The notes beneath the pieces are model-generated. The model had not been told where the DNA came from and made no database searches. It saw nothing but the letters and a program-made list of their open reading frames with translations. DNA of 64,000 nt, from positions 600,976 to 664,975 of the forward strand of contig BCIK01000014.1 of the NCBI GenBank assembly GCA_039545295.1, written 5' to 3'. The translations under genes were made by a program, and so were the position numbers. Source of the DNA: Udeniomyces pyricola. Its lineage: Eukaryota > Basidiomycota > Tremellomycetes > Cystofilobasidiales > Mrakiaceae. Shown piece by piece: positions 22,842-35,459 of the stretch. Each line of letters opens with the position of its first letter. Within the stretch, counting starts at the first letter, position 1.

Positions 22842-24105
22842 ATGGTTCGTATGCCCTGGCACCCGGCCATTTCTCCTCCTCCTCCTCATCCTCTCGCTTC
22901 AAACTCTCCAAGGACACCTTGGCTGCTGCCTGCTATGACTGCTTCTCCTTACGACATCATATCCCGCCCCATCATGCAAGAAACCAATCCGACCCGAACC
23001 TCGACGCATATCCATCCGCCTTGCTCTTCTCACCTTTCTCCCCCGTCCCGCTTCTCGTATCGCCTTGCCAAAATCAAACCTCGCCTCATTTCTTTCGCGA
23101 CGTCTTAGCCCTCTCCTAGGAAGATCTCGACCTATCCATCCACATCCTTACTCTACGATATTTGGATAACCTCGGCTACGCTTCTTTCGACCTAGCGAGA
23201 CCCTCTTTTGCCTACACTTCCAACGCTTTGCGCCCTCTTCCTCGTCAATCCGCCTCTGGTGTTCTCACTCCGCCTAATTCGCCCGCCCCGTTTCTTCCCT
23301 CTCGACACTTGCAGCCTCGGTGTCCCCCCTCCTTCCCTTCTCCACCCTATGTTCGTCCCCTCCATGACAAACAGCCCAGTCTAACGCATCATTCCCTTAT
23401 CCTTGCTCAAACAGCCTCCCAAAGTCAAAGCCAAGACCGGTGTTGGAAAGACTCAGAAGAAGAAGAAGTGGTCCAAGGGTTCGTCGTTTCTCCTTTCTCC
23501 CCCCCCCTTCTGTCTTCGCAATCCCTTTTCCAACAACTCTTCTGACTCTCCTCTCTGTTTCTCATCGTTCTTTCGTGACGCGTCAATTTCTCATCTCGGG
23601 ATCGTATCTTACAGGTAAGGTGAAGGACAAGGCCAACAACGCCGTCGTTGTTGACAAGCCCACCTACGACAAGATCCTCAAGGAGGTCCCCACCTTCAAG
23701 ATGATCTCCCAGTCGATCCTCATTGACCGAATGAAGGTCAGTTCTCATCCTTTCCCCTCCCCCTTCTTTTTTTTTTTTCTTCACATCCGCCTGCATATAT
23801 ACTCTTGCCTTGTTTGTTCATACAACCGTACTGACTGGATGTTTTTTTTTCATCTTTTCTTTTTTGTTAGGTCAACGGATCCCTTGCCCGTGCCGCCATC
23901 CGATTCCTTGCTTCGGAGGGCCACATCAAGAAGGTTCGCTTGACCATTCTCTCCTTATTCTCCTCACCTCTCCTAAACCCTCCCTTTACAATGATGGAAC
24001 GTTTTATTGACTTCTTCCCTCCCGTCTTGTTTTCGATGCTTTCTATAGATCATTCACCACAACGGCCAGTGGATCTACACCCGAGCCATCACCGCTTCCG
24101 AGTAA
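22842..24105 (+). CDS. RPS25: 40S ribosomal protein eS25
   Basis: Small-subunit ribosomal protein near the decoding head. Exons 22842-22844, 23415-23478, 23615-23736, 23871-23933 and 24049-24105 give 102 aa, close to the usual length. Exon 1 is only the ATG; a 570-nt intron (GTTCGT donor) follows, and exon 2 begins PPKVKAKTGVGK. The conserved core is KWSKGKVKDKANNAVVVDKP and VNGSLARAAIRFLASEGHIK, ending IYTRAITASE. Introns 1 and 2 start GTTCGT and intron 4 GTTCGC. Long first introns next to the ATG are common in ribosomal protein genes and often enhance expression. Confidence 0.95.
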
Positions 24106-25329
24106 ACCTCTTTTCTCCTTCGAAAAAAAAAGGATTGGATTGGTTTCTTTGGAGGGGCCCTCGATTTTGATGCTCTTTTAAAAACAAAGACAGAAAGAGA
24201 GAAACACACATGCTGAAGGATGAGCTGAGCGAAGAATGGTTTGGAGCGGCTTGAACTCACAGTACTCACGGATAAGAACTTTTGGGGGTGTTGAGCTCTT
24301 GTGTGACTGACATTGAATCATCAGCATCGGTCATTGAATCAAGGGACAATGTTGCACATGTCGCGAGAGGCGATCTTCCATCATGCGACGTATAGCATAT
24401 ATTGGTCGTGTTTTTTTGTTTTGTTTTGTTTATGATGCCCATGGGGTCTGCTACTGTTCCAACGAGATGGGATGAGGACGATGTGTTTGGATATACGTTC
24501 TGTTGATGCGCACGGCCCATGATATCATGTTATGCGATCGCATCGACATCCACATGGCTCGCTCGCATGAGAACGACAGGAAACTACTGAGTTCTGAAAC
24601 AGCGTCATCGATTAGGTACGGCAGTATGTATGATAACTAAACTGGATGAGCAGGGAGTGTTAGATCGATCAGTCAGACGCTTGCATTTTTTGAAAGAAAA
24701 GAAGATTGGATTGAACCAAGTAGGACATGTATGTCTAGGATCGGATCGATTTGCTAAGATTGGACGTATACTAAGGATGTGTCAATATGGGTGCGTTTTT
24801 CCGAGTGTTTGTAATGATACGTCGTATGAATATAGATAGATGGAAAATAGAGTATAGCGACAGCCGCACTTATGACAGGATGACAGAGAATCAAGCTATG
24901 TACACCATAAGTACATGCATATATGTATATATTCAACGACAAAGCAGAGAAAAAACCAGTCGAGGTCAAGGAAACACAAACAACGATAGGATAGATATGG
25001 ATAATATGATAAGTTACCGAGAATGGAGTGGATATGTTTATGCTGAATAAATAGAGGGATCAGTCTGGGAGGCGACTCTGTACCTCGGAGAGGAGAATAA
25101 TGTAAGACGACGGACGATCAACGGGTTTGGAGAAGGAAGAAGCAATCGGGTAAAAGATCGTCGAGGTGCAGAGAACTGCGAGAAGTTGAGTCTGTTGATA
25201 TGGGATGAGTCGACCAGGATCATCCGCAAACCGAAAAGACCAAGAAGAAGAAAAGAAGAAGAACAAAGGAAGCGATCCAGGACATGCCATGAAACCATGA
25301 TAGTCACAAAGAATAGATCAACACCGCGA
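24106..25329. other. Convergent intergenic region, RPS25 / DNA ligase
   Basis: No gene is seen. It should contain both 3' UTRs and terminators. The sequence is AT-richer than average and contains a TTTTTTTGTTTTGTTTTGTT stretch near 24411. No recognisable repeat family. Confidence 0.55.
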
Positions 25330-28300
25330 CTATTCCTTCGACCCTTCCATCGTCTCACTTTGCCAAAGGACCCATCTCCTCCACACTGGATTCCCTTGCC
25401 CTTTTATGCCAGCTCTCACCCCTCCACTTTGACGTCGATGATTGACTGTCATCCTCGCCTTCAAACACCCTACGTCAAGCACCCAAATCTTCCCTTTCCT
25501 CTTCTTCGGTCTCCTCTCCTCTCTCGTTATCGTCACACTAGTTCTCCTTTTCCTTCCCGAGTCGTCCTCTCCTTCCTCCTTCCCACTCTCTTCATTCTCC
25601 TCCAATTCTTTCTTCCTCCCTTCCAAACTCTCAACGAGCTTCTTGAACGATTCCCTTCCTCTTCCTCCATCGGCGTCCAAGTCGATCAAGATGACGCCGT
25701 CTCGAAGCTCGAGCCCGACCGGACAGACGCGCACCCAACCTATCCCGAGGAGGAACGACTTTAACGTCGGCTGAAGGTATGGGAGAGCGTAAGGGAGAGG
25801 GTAGCTGGTCGGATTGAGGGCGAGGTGGGTTTGGAAGAGGTCGACCAGCGTCGTTGGGAGAGATAGTGGAGTGGGAGGAGGAAAAGGGGAAGGCAGGAGG
25901 GGAGTCAGGGTAGATGAGGACTTCGTTGATAAAGAAAGGTGATGATGATGATACCGATGTACAGGAGAAGGTCGAGGCGGTGATTGCGGTGGGGTAGTCG
26001 ACCGCGTCGACATCAGTGCAGTCGATGATGAATATGTCAGATGATCATGTTGTTTGAGGGAAGATAGGCGATTGAGAGGAAGGTCGAGAGCATCATTCGT
26101 TCGGATCTCATTGAACACAGAGGAAGAAGGAGCCAAGGGTGGCGATGTATCGGGACCGAACGGAGAGGAGGACGTTGGGGGTTCCGATCGTAAACCGATG
26201 GGACGATGCGTAGAGCAAGAAGAAGAGCTCTCAAACGGTGGCTGGGCGAGATCAACCTTGCTTGGTATGATTGATGTCAGTTTCAAGGCCGTAGGATGAC
26301 GACGGCAAGACTGTAAGAGTGAGGACGATGTGGCTTGGGTCGGTGGTGTCGACGCTACCAAGTGCTGTCGGGCGAGGGAGCCCAGCGAGAGATGCGTGGC
26401 TGACTTGGAACCATCTTCTGTACCCTCGGATCCAGGGTGAGACAAGATAGTACGCGATGCAAAGGCACAGTCGGTGTGGGGCGACGTCACTGTCGTCGCA
26501 TGGGTGACAGATCTTATGGCGGCTCGGACGGGACTTCGCTTCGTCTTCTTTGGTGAGGGCGAGCACGACGGACTTTGAGAGTGTGCGTTTCGAACACCGG
26601 GCGGAGTCGATCCGACGGCCTTGCCACCTAGTGGAAGGCAAAGTGACCTCTCCAATGGATCTCCATCACCAGCATCTTCCGCATCACCGCTAACTGACAC
26701 CTTTCTCTTGTTGCGTGGACTTGCTCGTGGCATCAGTGAAGAGATCGACGAAGTTGCGTCCAAGCTCTCTACGCTAGAGTGACGTTGCTCCTCCAAACTC
26801 GATGACAGGATACTGCTGCTGGTCTGTGAGGGATCGTCCTGCCGAAACGTTGACGGTTGACTCAATGTCCAAGAAGGTCTTGGACGGATGATTCGAACCG
26901 TCGACGTTGGGAAGAGCAGATTACCATCGAGGGAATCCTCTTGCGTACTGAGGTGTACGGTGTCGATACCGACGTGTTGGGCGGATGAAACGCTGGGGTC
27001 GCGTGGTGATGAGGACGGTATCGTAGGTCGACCAAGAGATTTCAAGGCGAGGTTATGATACGTGAAAGAGGTGAGACCTGCAGAGAACTCGAAACACAGT
27101 CAGGCACTTTTATGCGTTGCACCAAGTCAAGTATGGATAGATAAAAAGACCGAGAGGAGGAGGGTCATGTCATTGCCTCACCTTCAGTCCAGCTCTTGCC
27201 TCCGTCTTGGTGTTTGTCCGGGTAGATCTTGCTGAGGCGAGGCCAGCGAAGCTCATAGAGCTTTTCATCCCGCATCTTTTGGAACCTGATCAACTTGGAA
27301 TCAAAAATCACGGTTGTATATGGGAATGAATTGCGAAGATTGGAAGAGAAGACAATATGAGTCACAGAAAAGAACGTTGACGCCCCGTGCTACCCAGCCG
27401 AAGTGCGAGATGCAACGCAAGGACTGACCCTGCACCAAAGACTTCGCCGAGCAAAGGTTGTTTGAACACGACCATGGGAGGTTTAGTGCCGTTGGACAGC
27501 CGGAGCGAGTGGCCCAGCTGCGACAACAGAACACGATCAAAAACGAGCAATCGCGGTTTAAAGGTCAGCTTCAAGCTGCAATGTCGTGTTCCTTCGTCGT
27601 CACGCCAGAGACCTATGAGCTATAGCATATAAGGTCTGCCAGACCAAAAGAAAGCGTCGCATGTCGCGAGACGCACGGATTCATCTCGCCTTTTCCAGCT
27701 GACAAACTTGGGCGAGAGGCCTGATTGAAGGTAATAGTTCCAGACTTCGAGTTGTTTCCTATCGAGACCGTATGAGATGGAGAAGAGGATGATAAATTTG
27801 GGTACGTCCTGCAGATAAATGAAACCAAAAAGGGAAGAGAGTGCACGAGAGACAGAACAACGTAGGAAATAGGGTATGAGAAGAGAAGGTCACGAATTTT
27901 TATCACACACATGTCAACGGCTTCGAGATAAGAGCTAGCAATCAACGTACCATGGGTCGTTCGTCTGTTCCAGAACCTACATCACGTACTCCTGCGTAGA
28001 AAGTCGTGAATACAGATGGCGAAACTGTCGCATGCCCGATCAAACATAAAGTCGCACCCAGAATCAGTCGCCTAGCTCTTCGCCACCGGCCTACAAAATT
28101 CTGACAGAGTGATAAATATGAATCCAAGAAAGAAAGAAAAGAAAGAGAAAAAAAAAACAAGAAGAAGAAACACACCGCCAAGTTCCCGACCTCGCTGTTT
28201 GTCCCATGATGCACCAAGAAGGACTAGATCAACCGTATCGTCCAGACCAGGGATATAATCTCGTTTCATCTACGACAATGAAGGTGAACGTGATCTAGCG

Positions 28301-31048
28301 AGTCAGTTGGCGTCAACTGAGACCCACTCAAGTACACGCTGCCTCGAACGAAAGCGAAAGGAACAAGAAAGAGACGAACCTTGATCCAGCCGTGACGATA
28401 GCTATAGCCCGCATGAGCAGGTTTGAGAACGAGACCCTCTGACATTGTAAGAAAGAACCCCCCCCCCCCCGGTCAGTTTGCAACGATCGCCATCAAGAGA
28501 TCGCTAAGCTAAGCTTCAACTCACCTTCGCGATCTTTCATTGATCGATGAAAACAAGCAGTCAGGTCCTGCAGCACGAGGAACAAAAAGAAACACAAGTC
28601 CGCAGCACGGCAAGATAATTGTCAAGCTNAGCATGTGTTTTTTTTTTTTTTTTTTTTGTTAAAAAAAAAAGAAAAGACAGGAGCTTATTCAGTCAGGACG
28701 TACAGCTTCGGCCGTCTTGAGTCCAAGAGAGATTCGGACCTCGGTTCTCGTTGCGAGCATCGACTGTGTGCATGATGTCATCCATCCGATTTGACCTCAG
28801 CTCATGACCTAAACGCACCCAAAAGATGGCGAATCGCAATCCATACGCACGAAGCCTATGATGGGATGGATGAGTCCCTCCAAGATGGCTCGACGCTCTG
28901 AGTAGGCGACCTCAAGCAAACCTTGACCGTCGAGCTGGAGGACATCAAAAAAGACAAGTTGATGGTGCAGATCGTCCGAGTTGGCTTCCTGCGAGGACAC
29001 GTCGTCGAGGTCAACCCTATTGCAAGCAAGCAAAGAGGTGGAAACAGCGGAACAATTCCATGAGAAGATAGTCAGCTGAACGCTGTGTCCATCGTGAACA
29101 TCGCTACAAGCGGATGAGAGTTGAGCGCACTGACCTTAAACCTGGTCGAATCCGACCCCAGTGCCGTCTTCGGTCCCCGGCACATCTCAGGAGTTTCCAA
29201 AACGGCTCAATCTGACGTTTACGCTCGTTGTAGGGAACCATTTCGGCTTCGAGAATGACGCTGCTCTGAATACGGTCCGCAGGGAGAGAGCTAGGGTTTG
29301 TACGCAGGCGGACGGCAAGGTAAGAGGTCAAGGCTGGAACGAGGTGAGGAAGACAAAGAGACAGGGTTGCGGCGATGATGCTGAAAGAACGAAGCAGTGT
29401 CGAGGACAGGAAGATCCCCAGCACAAGAGGCGTGATCACTATCAGAACTTCCTCGTATAGCAAGCCAACCACCGGAGGAAATCTCGAATTCAAAAACAGA
29501 TATACTCACGGATGAGTTCTTTGACGATCAGCAGTCGAATCCCGAGTAGATTTAGAAAAGATCTTGATTTGTTGGTGAGGGGGAAGGGAGAGGTCAACGT
29601 GGATTTGCATCCTAAGGGCAACATCATGGCCCATACCAAATTAGGGCAAGCGTAAGCAAGGCCAGCGCAATCGAGGGCGACGGCACAGTAGCCATCACAT
29701 CAGGGTTCGATAAAGAGTAAAAAGTCAAGAAAGACTCACCGCTCGCCATCATACTTGGTCTCTGCCCAAACGGTGTGACACGAGTCCAACTGCTTGAGGA
29801 TGTATCGAACACTTCTGCCTTTGGCACATTTGGGTATCTACGAACAAGGCGGAACAAAGAAGAGACATCGTCAGCCCACCAGACTTCTGTCTCATCAATT
29901 CGCGAGCGATGGTATGTGATGGGACTGACCTCGATGCAACTGCCCACCTTGAGTCGAGCAATCCTGGCCGACTCAAGCTCAACAACAGCTTCCTCTAGAA
30001 CGCTTCGGACCTTGATGATTCGCCCCATATGACCTGTCCCTCCATCCCAAAGTCGCATGATATCGAACCGATCGAGGACATATCGACTCTTCTGGTTATA
30101 CTCGAGCAGAAGACCCCTCATGCCTCTCTCTGCTTGTGGGGGAGGATTTAAGAGAGCTGAGATGTCTTGAAGAATGATTTGCGTCAGGAGACTCGCGGCA
30201 TAAGGGGAAAGCTCATGATAAAGAGATTGGAGGATGACGAGCTTCGGTCGACGGTTTGAGGGGGGATGAAGGGTTTGAGTAATAGTTGTGGATGAGAATG
30301 AAGAGTGGGCGGCGAGCTCTGTTAGGAGAGTATCAACTTGGACCATGCTCAAACTTGAGCGGCGAGACTACATGAGAGGTGTCATAGTATATGAATGTGT
30401 GGATTTAGCCATGATACCTACAGCACCACATGATCGACAAGAAGGAAAGGTTAGTTTGAAGAGTTCCGACTCACGTTATCGGTCCGGTCGCGTAGCAGCT
30501 GCTCGACGACCGCACCCATGCACCCTCTACATGCCATCTGATCCCCCTCCCAGAAGCTAGCATCGTCCCATCGCCTCAAAGGTTCGCCTGCCATGCCGTT
30601 TCCTATTCCAACACCCAGTACGACACTGAGGACAGGTGCAAACGCTCCTTCCTTGAAGGCATGTCGCCTGCGGACGTCGAGGTGGGGGAAAAGAAATCGA
30701 AATAAAGCCTGTCCAAGAGGAATTCGAGATGGGTTCGGCTCGAATTTCGCGCGAGCAGAGTTCGACCGTATTATGGGTGTACATGCCGGAGGTTGAGAGC
30801 ACAGAGGCGCAAGATAGGAAAGAGTCCGCGATTTGAGTGTCGAGAGGGATGCCGGGGTCTGACTCGAGACGGAGAGTGGCGGAATCTGGGAGATTTGGCG
30901 AACAATATCTGCAAAACTGGAGTGTAGCAATATTTGATCAACGAAAATGCTTTAGGATAAGCGATAGCCATTCCTGACATGTCTTCGCAAGGAATCGAGA
31001 TATCAAGATGAAGGCAAGGCAATTACACCTACTCTTCGAATGGCACAT
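25330..31048 (-). CDS. Fungal ATP-dependent DNA ligase (Lig4/Cdc9-like family)
   Basis: Seals nicks in duplex DNA through an enzyme-AMP intermediate; predicted nuclear. Exons (minus): 31048-31033, 30908-30475, 30367-29930, 29837-29740, 29611-29510, 29290-29135, 29016-28851, 28763-28704, 28567-28525, 28438-28380, 28269-28176, 28090-27951, 27808-27677, 27517-27429, 27285-27182, 27077-25330; 1292 aa in frame. An N-terminal helical ligase domain (LGQALFRFLFPHLDVRRRHA) precedes motif I ETKYDGER with adenylated Lys324, motif III-like VILEAEMVPY, LVFFDVLQLDGQGLL, motif IV EGLVLKP (505-511) and motif V-like HGWIKMKRDYIPGL. The OB-fold part ends GAGFQKMRDEKLYELRWPRL. A Ser/Pro-rich tail of nearly 600 residues follows, without a BRCT repeat I can recognise. 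It matches the fungus-specific ligase family beside Lig1 and Lig4, not canonical Lig4. The 16-nt first exon is tentative. Confidence 0.87.
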
Positions 31049-31502
31049 CGTGAACGAGTCCGCGATTGGATGTCATCCTAGCCCGATACCTGGCCAGGTC
31101 TCGAGTTGGACCTGGAACGATGATGTGATACCAATGATCCTAGCACTGTTCGGATCAAAGTCGCAAGCGGGGAGACCCGACAAGAGTGGGCTGTGACCTG
31201 ATGGCTGATGATGGTAGGGTGGCTTGAGGCGGATTCCGGTCCAAACCAAGAGAGACGGCCACTGCCGACACTCACGTTGCTCGATTAGCGTTAGCTGTGC
31301 ACAGCCTCGCCCAGCTGTATGCAACCTCGAATGCCACGTTTTAGCTTCATCTTCAGTTTCATGGTATTGTATCAAACTCCTCACTCTGTTCATCGAACTT
31401 TCAATGCTCATCACATCTGTTGACCGCAACAGAAACAAGAAGAAAATAGCAACAGGACTACAGCCAAACTCTCCTTCTGATTCCCGCCAAGAGCCTTCTT
31501 GA
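31049..31502. other. Short intergenic spacer, CMD-like gene / ligase
   Basis: 454 bases between two minus-strand genes in tandem. It should carry the terminator of the CMD-like gene and the promoter of the ligase gene. No element stands out, and part of it may be an unannotated 5' exon of the ligase. Confidence 0.5.
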
Positions 31503-32867
31503 TCAGAGCTTGCTACTGCTATGAGTACTACCGCCATTCTCTTTGGCTTCAGCTCCTTCTTTGCTAGCTTCTTGCTGCCTTCTCTCATTGAAGCCCTCGA
31601 TCGGACCGAGAAACTCCATTCGCTCGACCCGCAACCGCGAGGTGCCTGTCCACTCAACAATGCTCCGGATCGAACTCAACAAGCCGTTGACCTGCTCGTG
31701 GGTGGCTCCCAGGTTTAGCGCGCCTCGCCAGTGTCCCTTAGTCTGAGGAGGGAGGTCCGAGGTGAAACACTGAGCGAGAGAAAGGAGGGAAGTCTCGAGG
31801 GGGTCTTGTAGGATGCGTAGATCGCTCAGGACAGGCGTGTACTAGGGTATGATGAAGGAAGAAGAAAGATAAAATAAAATACATTCATATACAAGGAACA
31901 ACGGTTGACGTCGTCAGCGTCAGCAAGCACACTCAGATACTCTCGACTAACAGAAAGAAATGTGCCGTCCGTCTCGGGAGAACGGAGGGTATATGTGAAG
32001 AAGAGAGCATACAATTAGCTTGATAGCCGCGTCGCCGAGGTTCGGGTGACCCCATCGCAAACTCTCGATAACTCGTCCAGCGACCTTGCCATAAATGCTA
32101 TCAGAGTCCAGATCAAGACATACGTCAGTTGTCATACACCCATACGCTCCATCCGACCTTAGTCTGAATGGCAAGAAGAGGAAAGTGGTGCAGGTCAGTC
32201 ATTACCTGTTAAAGAGCTTGCGTCCTCTCGTCACTTCTTCCAATGGTGCTTGCTTGTCCTTCTCCTCAAGGCCCTCTTCGCTCTTGATTGGATGATGCAG
32301 CGGCAGAGTCGGGTCGAGCGGCTCAAATGCAGTGGGAAAGGGATGAGCCGCTTCAATGCGCTCGATGGAAGGCCAAATGTCGGGATGCTCGGTCGACAGA
32401 TGCGTTGAAAAAGAGGTGAGGGCTGAGATGGTCAATGGAAAGCCCATGAGGGGGAAAGACTATGGAGAATAGATGGAAACATGTGTTTCGAGAGGTGTAA
32501 AGTGAAGATTAGATGCACTGCAAGTCGAGGGCCATGCGATGGTCCAGGGAAGGGAAGGCGATATCCGGTCGGTAATGGCTCCTACCTTGAGCAGAGCCTC
32601 TCTAATCCGAACGGCAACCACGAGCTTCGCCCTAGCGACATCTCCTGCCGGCCGATGGAAAGCTAGCCAATCTGGCTCATCGGTCTGAGCCAGGGGAGCG
32701 AGCCTTGGGCAGAGGTCGTCAAAGAGATTCTGGATGAGAACGGGCTCATTGAGCTTGGAAAGAACGGCTGAGAGGAGAGGTGCGTAGAGCGAGAGAGGGT
32801 CGCGATGCGTCGGCGCAAGGTGTCGGAGATGAGCGAAGAGACTGGCAGGGGGAGCGGAAGACGGCAT
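31503..32867 (-). CDS. Carboxymuconolactone decarboxylase/AhpD-like family protein
   Basis: Exons (minus) 32867-32586, 32459-32206, 32097-32013 and 31841-31503 give 319 aa. The N-terminal part (ARAKLVVAVRIREALLK, SFPLMGFPLTISALTSF) and the C-terminal part (GHWRGALNLGATHEQVNGLL) resemble the fungal two-domain CMD/AhpD-like proteins. The last motif corresponds to the family's helix before the hydroperoxidase site. No CxxC redox pair is visible, so a peroxidase activity is not supported; many fungal members are of unknown function. Last 30 residues are Glu/Ser/Lys-rich. It lies directly upstream of the ligase gene and is divergent from the gene starting at 33732. Confidence 0.7.
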
Positions 32868-33731
32868 GAACCACCCAGGTTTGAGGCACTTGACGCAGGA
32901 TCGGATGGAGGGATGATGATGGAGGAGGACCAAGGTGGGGTATAAGGTTGAGACCTGTGGATGAGATGGACCTTGTGAGCAAGCAGAAGTAGGGAGATGT
33001 TGAGCAAGCGAAGCAGGCGATCATTATGTAACCCGAGGGGAGATCTTGGGCGAGACGTGATGAACGATTCGTGACGCGTCACGCGTAACGCAAGACGAAG
33101 GAGATCATCGATCAGATCGATCAGAGGCACTGATCAACTAAATTACTAACCTCCAACCCGAATATGTCATTTTGAAATTTGAACCATCAACCCCACTCAC
33201 CATTGTATCATACCTTCCCTTGCTCGCTCAGCACTTTCCATCTTACTGACTTGTTAAGGATCCGGTACTCAAGCACTCTGCTTTAGTGCCCAAACAGCCT
33301 GTCTCCATATCATTGCCATGCTGATGGACTGACCCCTTTCCGACTTTCCATCGACTGAGCTTAAGCCGGATCGATCGACCGCGCGCCCAGACCTTGTCCC
33401 GACCCCTCTCTGTTCTCCAATTCCCTATCCCTCGCCCNCCCCCCCCCCCCTTTTATGCCTTACTCCTGCTTGTCCTTGTCCCTTGGTCTATGGCTACTGA
33501 ATGGCCCAGATCGACGAGGATAGGGGAAGATGGCTTGACATGCAACCAAACATGACGACAAAGCTCACGTCTCGTCCACGATTGGACTTCATCCACAACC
33601 TCCCTACCTTGCTCTCTCTTTCCTCTCGCGACACCCCTTCTCCCCGCTTTGTGATCTCTTGTTACACTCTCCAAAACCCTCTCTTCATCCCAACACACAA
33701 AATAAAATCAATCCAGCAAAGTCAAAAGAGC
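32868..33731. promoter_or_regulatory. Divergent promoter region, CMD-like gene / membrane protein gene
   Basis: 864 bases between two divergent start codons. The plus-strand side becomes CT-rich from about 33330. A C run with one ambiguous base lies at 33438-33450. An open frame at 32663-33130 (minus) overlaps the 5' end of the CMD-like gene in another frame and was not accepted. Confidence 0.5.
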
Positions 33732-35148
33732 ATGCTCACCGTCGCATTCACCGTCATCCCTGCGGGTCTTGTTTCCGCCCTTGCCGTCCTGTCATTCTAC
33801 ACTCGCAACTCCGCAAGCCGGGACCAAGTCCGTCTTTTCACCTCCGTGCAAGATTTCTCCATGGATATATACTCTAAGCTGACCCTTCTGTGGCCCGATG
33901 ACTTTAGTTGCGAGAAGCGGAAGAAGCGGAAGCGTTCATTCATCAAATGGGCGAGGATATGCCTGTAAGCAAATAACCACGAAAGCTCTGAGACTCTCTT
34001 CTCCTCTCGCACCCTCATTTACCAGCTGAAGATTTGCTGATTGGAACTTCTACCCATTCTCGTACTCATAGTCCCGATCATCCTCCATGAGTTCCTACTA
34101 CTCCTTGTCAAGCGGCCCTCCTTCGCCTGTCCGCCGTCTATCTCTCTCGATAAACGTCACGCGTCACCATTCTCACTCCTCCTCGTCCCTCAAGATGGTC
34201 AACGTTGCTTCCCTTCGTCGTGCATCTCCGCCTTCTCGCCTCTTTGCGACGTTGAACGACGAGCCAACGGCGATCGGCTCGTGTCAGGATGCGCCAGAGG
34301 AGAAATCTGCAGTCCTGGAACCCTTGCCTTGCAAATCCACGTTGCATGATTCCCCTGCTGATCACAGACTAATGTCCCAACCAACCGCATCGAACCTATC
34401 TCACTCCTCTTCCTCCTTCACCTTCACTCTCTCCTCGCCTAACACCTCGAGTGGTCCCATGCCATCGCTCGAGCCATCCGAAGGATTTACCGTTCCTTTG
34501 CTTGCGCCTCAACCGCCGCCTCGTCGACCTAGCCTCAATCGGTACCACGGTCGACAAGGTTGGGGTGGCTACCGACGTGAGGAGAAAATCATCGTTGCTC
34601 CCGCAGAGGACGAAGAGGTCACGTTCTTTCCGGCTTGGGGAGCCGAGCGGCAGGGAAAGGATCGGACTTGGACGTCGATCAAAACAGAGCGAAAGGAGGA
34701 AGACGAAGAAGAGGAGGAAGAAGAAGCAAGGGAGGAAGAATATGCACTTGGGTTACCTCCCATCTCTGTCGATGCCGCTGGTCGTATTATCAAACGACCG
34801 TTGCCTCTTCACCTTCACCTCGATCGATCGACGACTTACATTCGACGTCACCAAAACCACACCAAATCGTTCTCTTCCACCTCTGCGACATCGTCGTCGT
34901 CATCCGAGGAAAGTGGTCCGTGCACACCCATCGGGGCGGAGAAACTTTCCTTCTTACCTACTATCATCACCACCTCTGCAGCTCTCGATGGGGACATTGG
35001 AAAGTCTGGTTTGGTTTCGGATTCACCTTGCCCTTTGTCGTCCAAACTTGCTGCTGGCCAACGACTCACCAGATCGACATCCCCTGGTTCGATTCAACCT
35101 CCCATTGATGTCCTCTTGACGGACCAAGCAGATGTTTTCGTCGCTTGA
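33732..35148 (+). CDS. Predicted membrane-anchored Ser-rich protein
   Basis: No family recognised. Exons 33732-33827, 33908-33964 and 34072-35148 give 409 aa. A hydrophobic stretch at residues 3-22 (TVAFTVIPAGLVSALAVLSF) looks like an N-terminal signal anchor. It is followed by a short acidic helix (LREAEEAEAFIHQMGEDMP) and a long disordered region rich in Ser, Pro and Arg, with an acidic block (EDEEEEEEEAREEE) in the middle. A type of ER or mitochondrial outer membrane anchor with a cytosolic disordered tail would fit, but this is inference. All exons join in phase 0. Confidence 0.65.
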
Positions 35149-35427
35149 TCAAAGGATTCCATCCATTCGCATTACTATTGAAATAAATAAATAAAAAAAC
35201 CCTCTCTTTCTCGGTTAGGAACAGAACGTCCTCTTCACTTAGATTGACAAGCCGTTCCTTTCTGTTCCATACTTCACCTCTTTGCGTTATGTCCTTCGTA
35301 TCTCGATCATTCCATTGAACTCTTTTCTTGTCAATTTTCCCCGTTGATTGTACCCTTACTGTACCCTCCCAACTTCGTTCCCTACCCACGTTTCTCCTTT
35401 TTTCTCCCTCCATTCGTCTTTCTTACT

Positions 35428-35459
<32 letters not shown>

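Noticed and set aside
26890..26905. gattcgaacc word suggesting a minus-strand tRNA T-loop
   Set aside because: No acceptor stem, D arm or anticodon arm fits around it, and it lies in the ligase coding exon.
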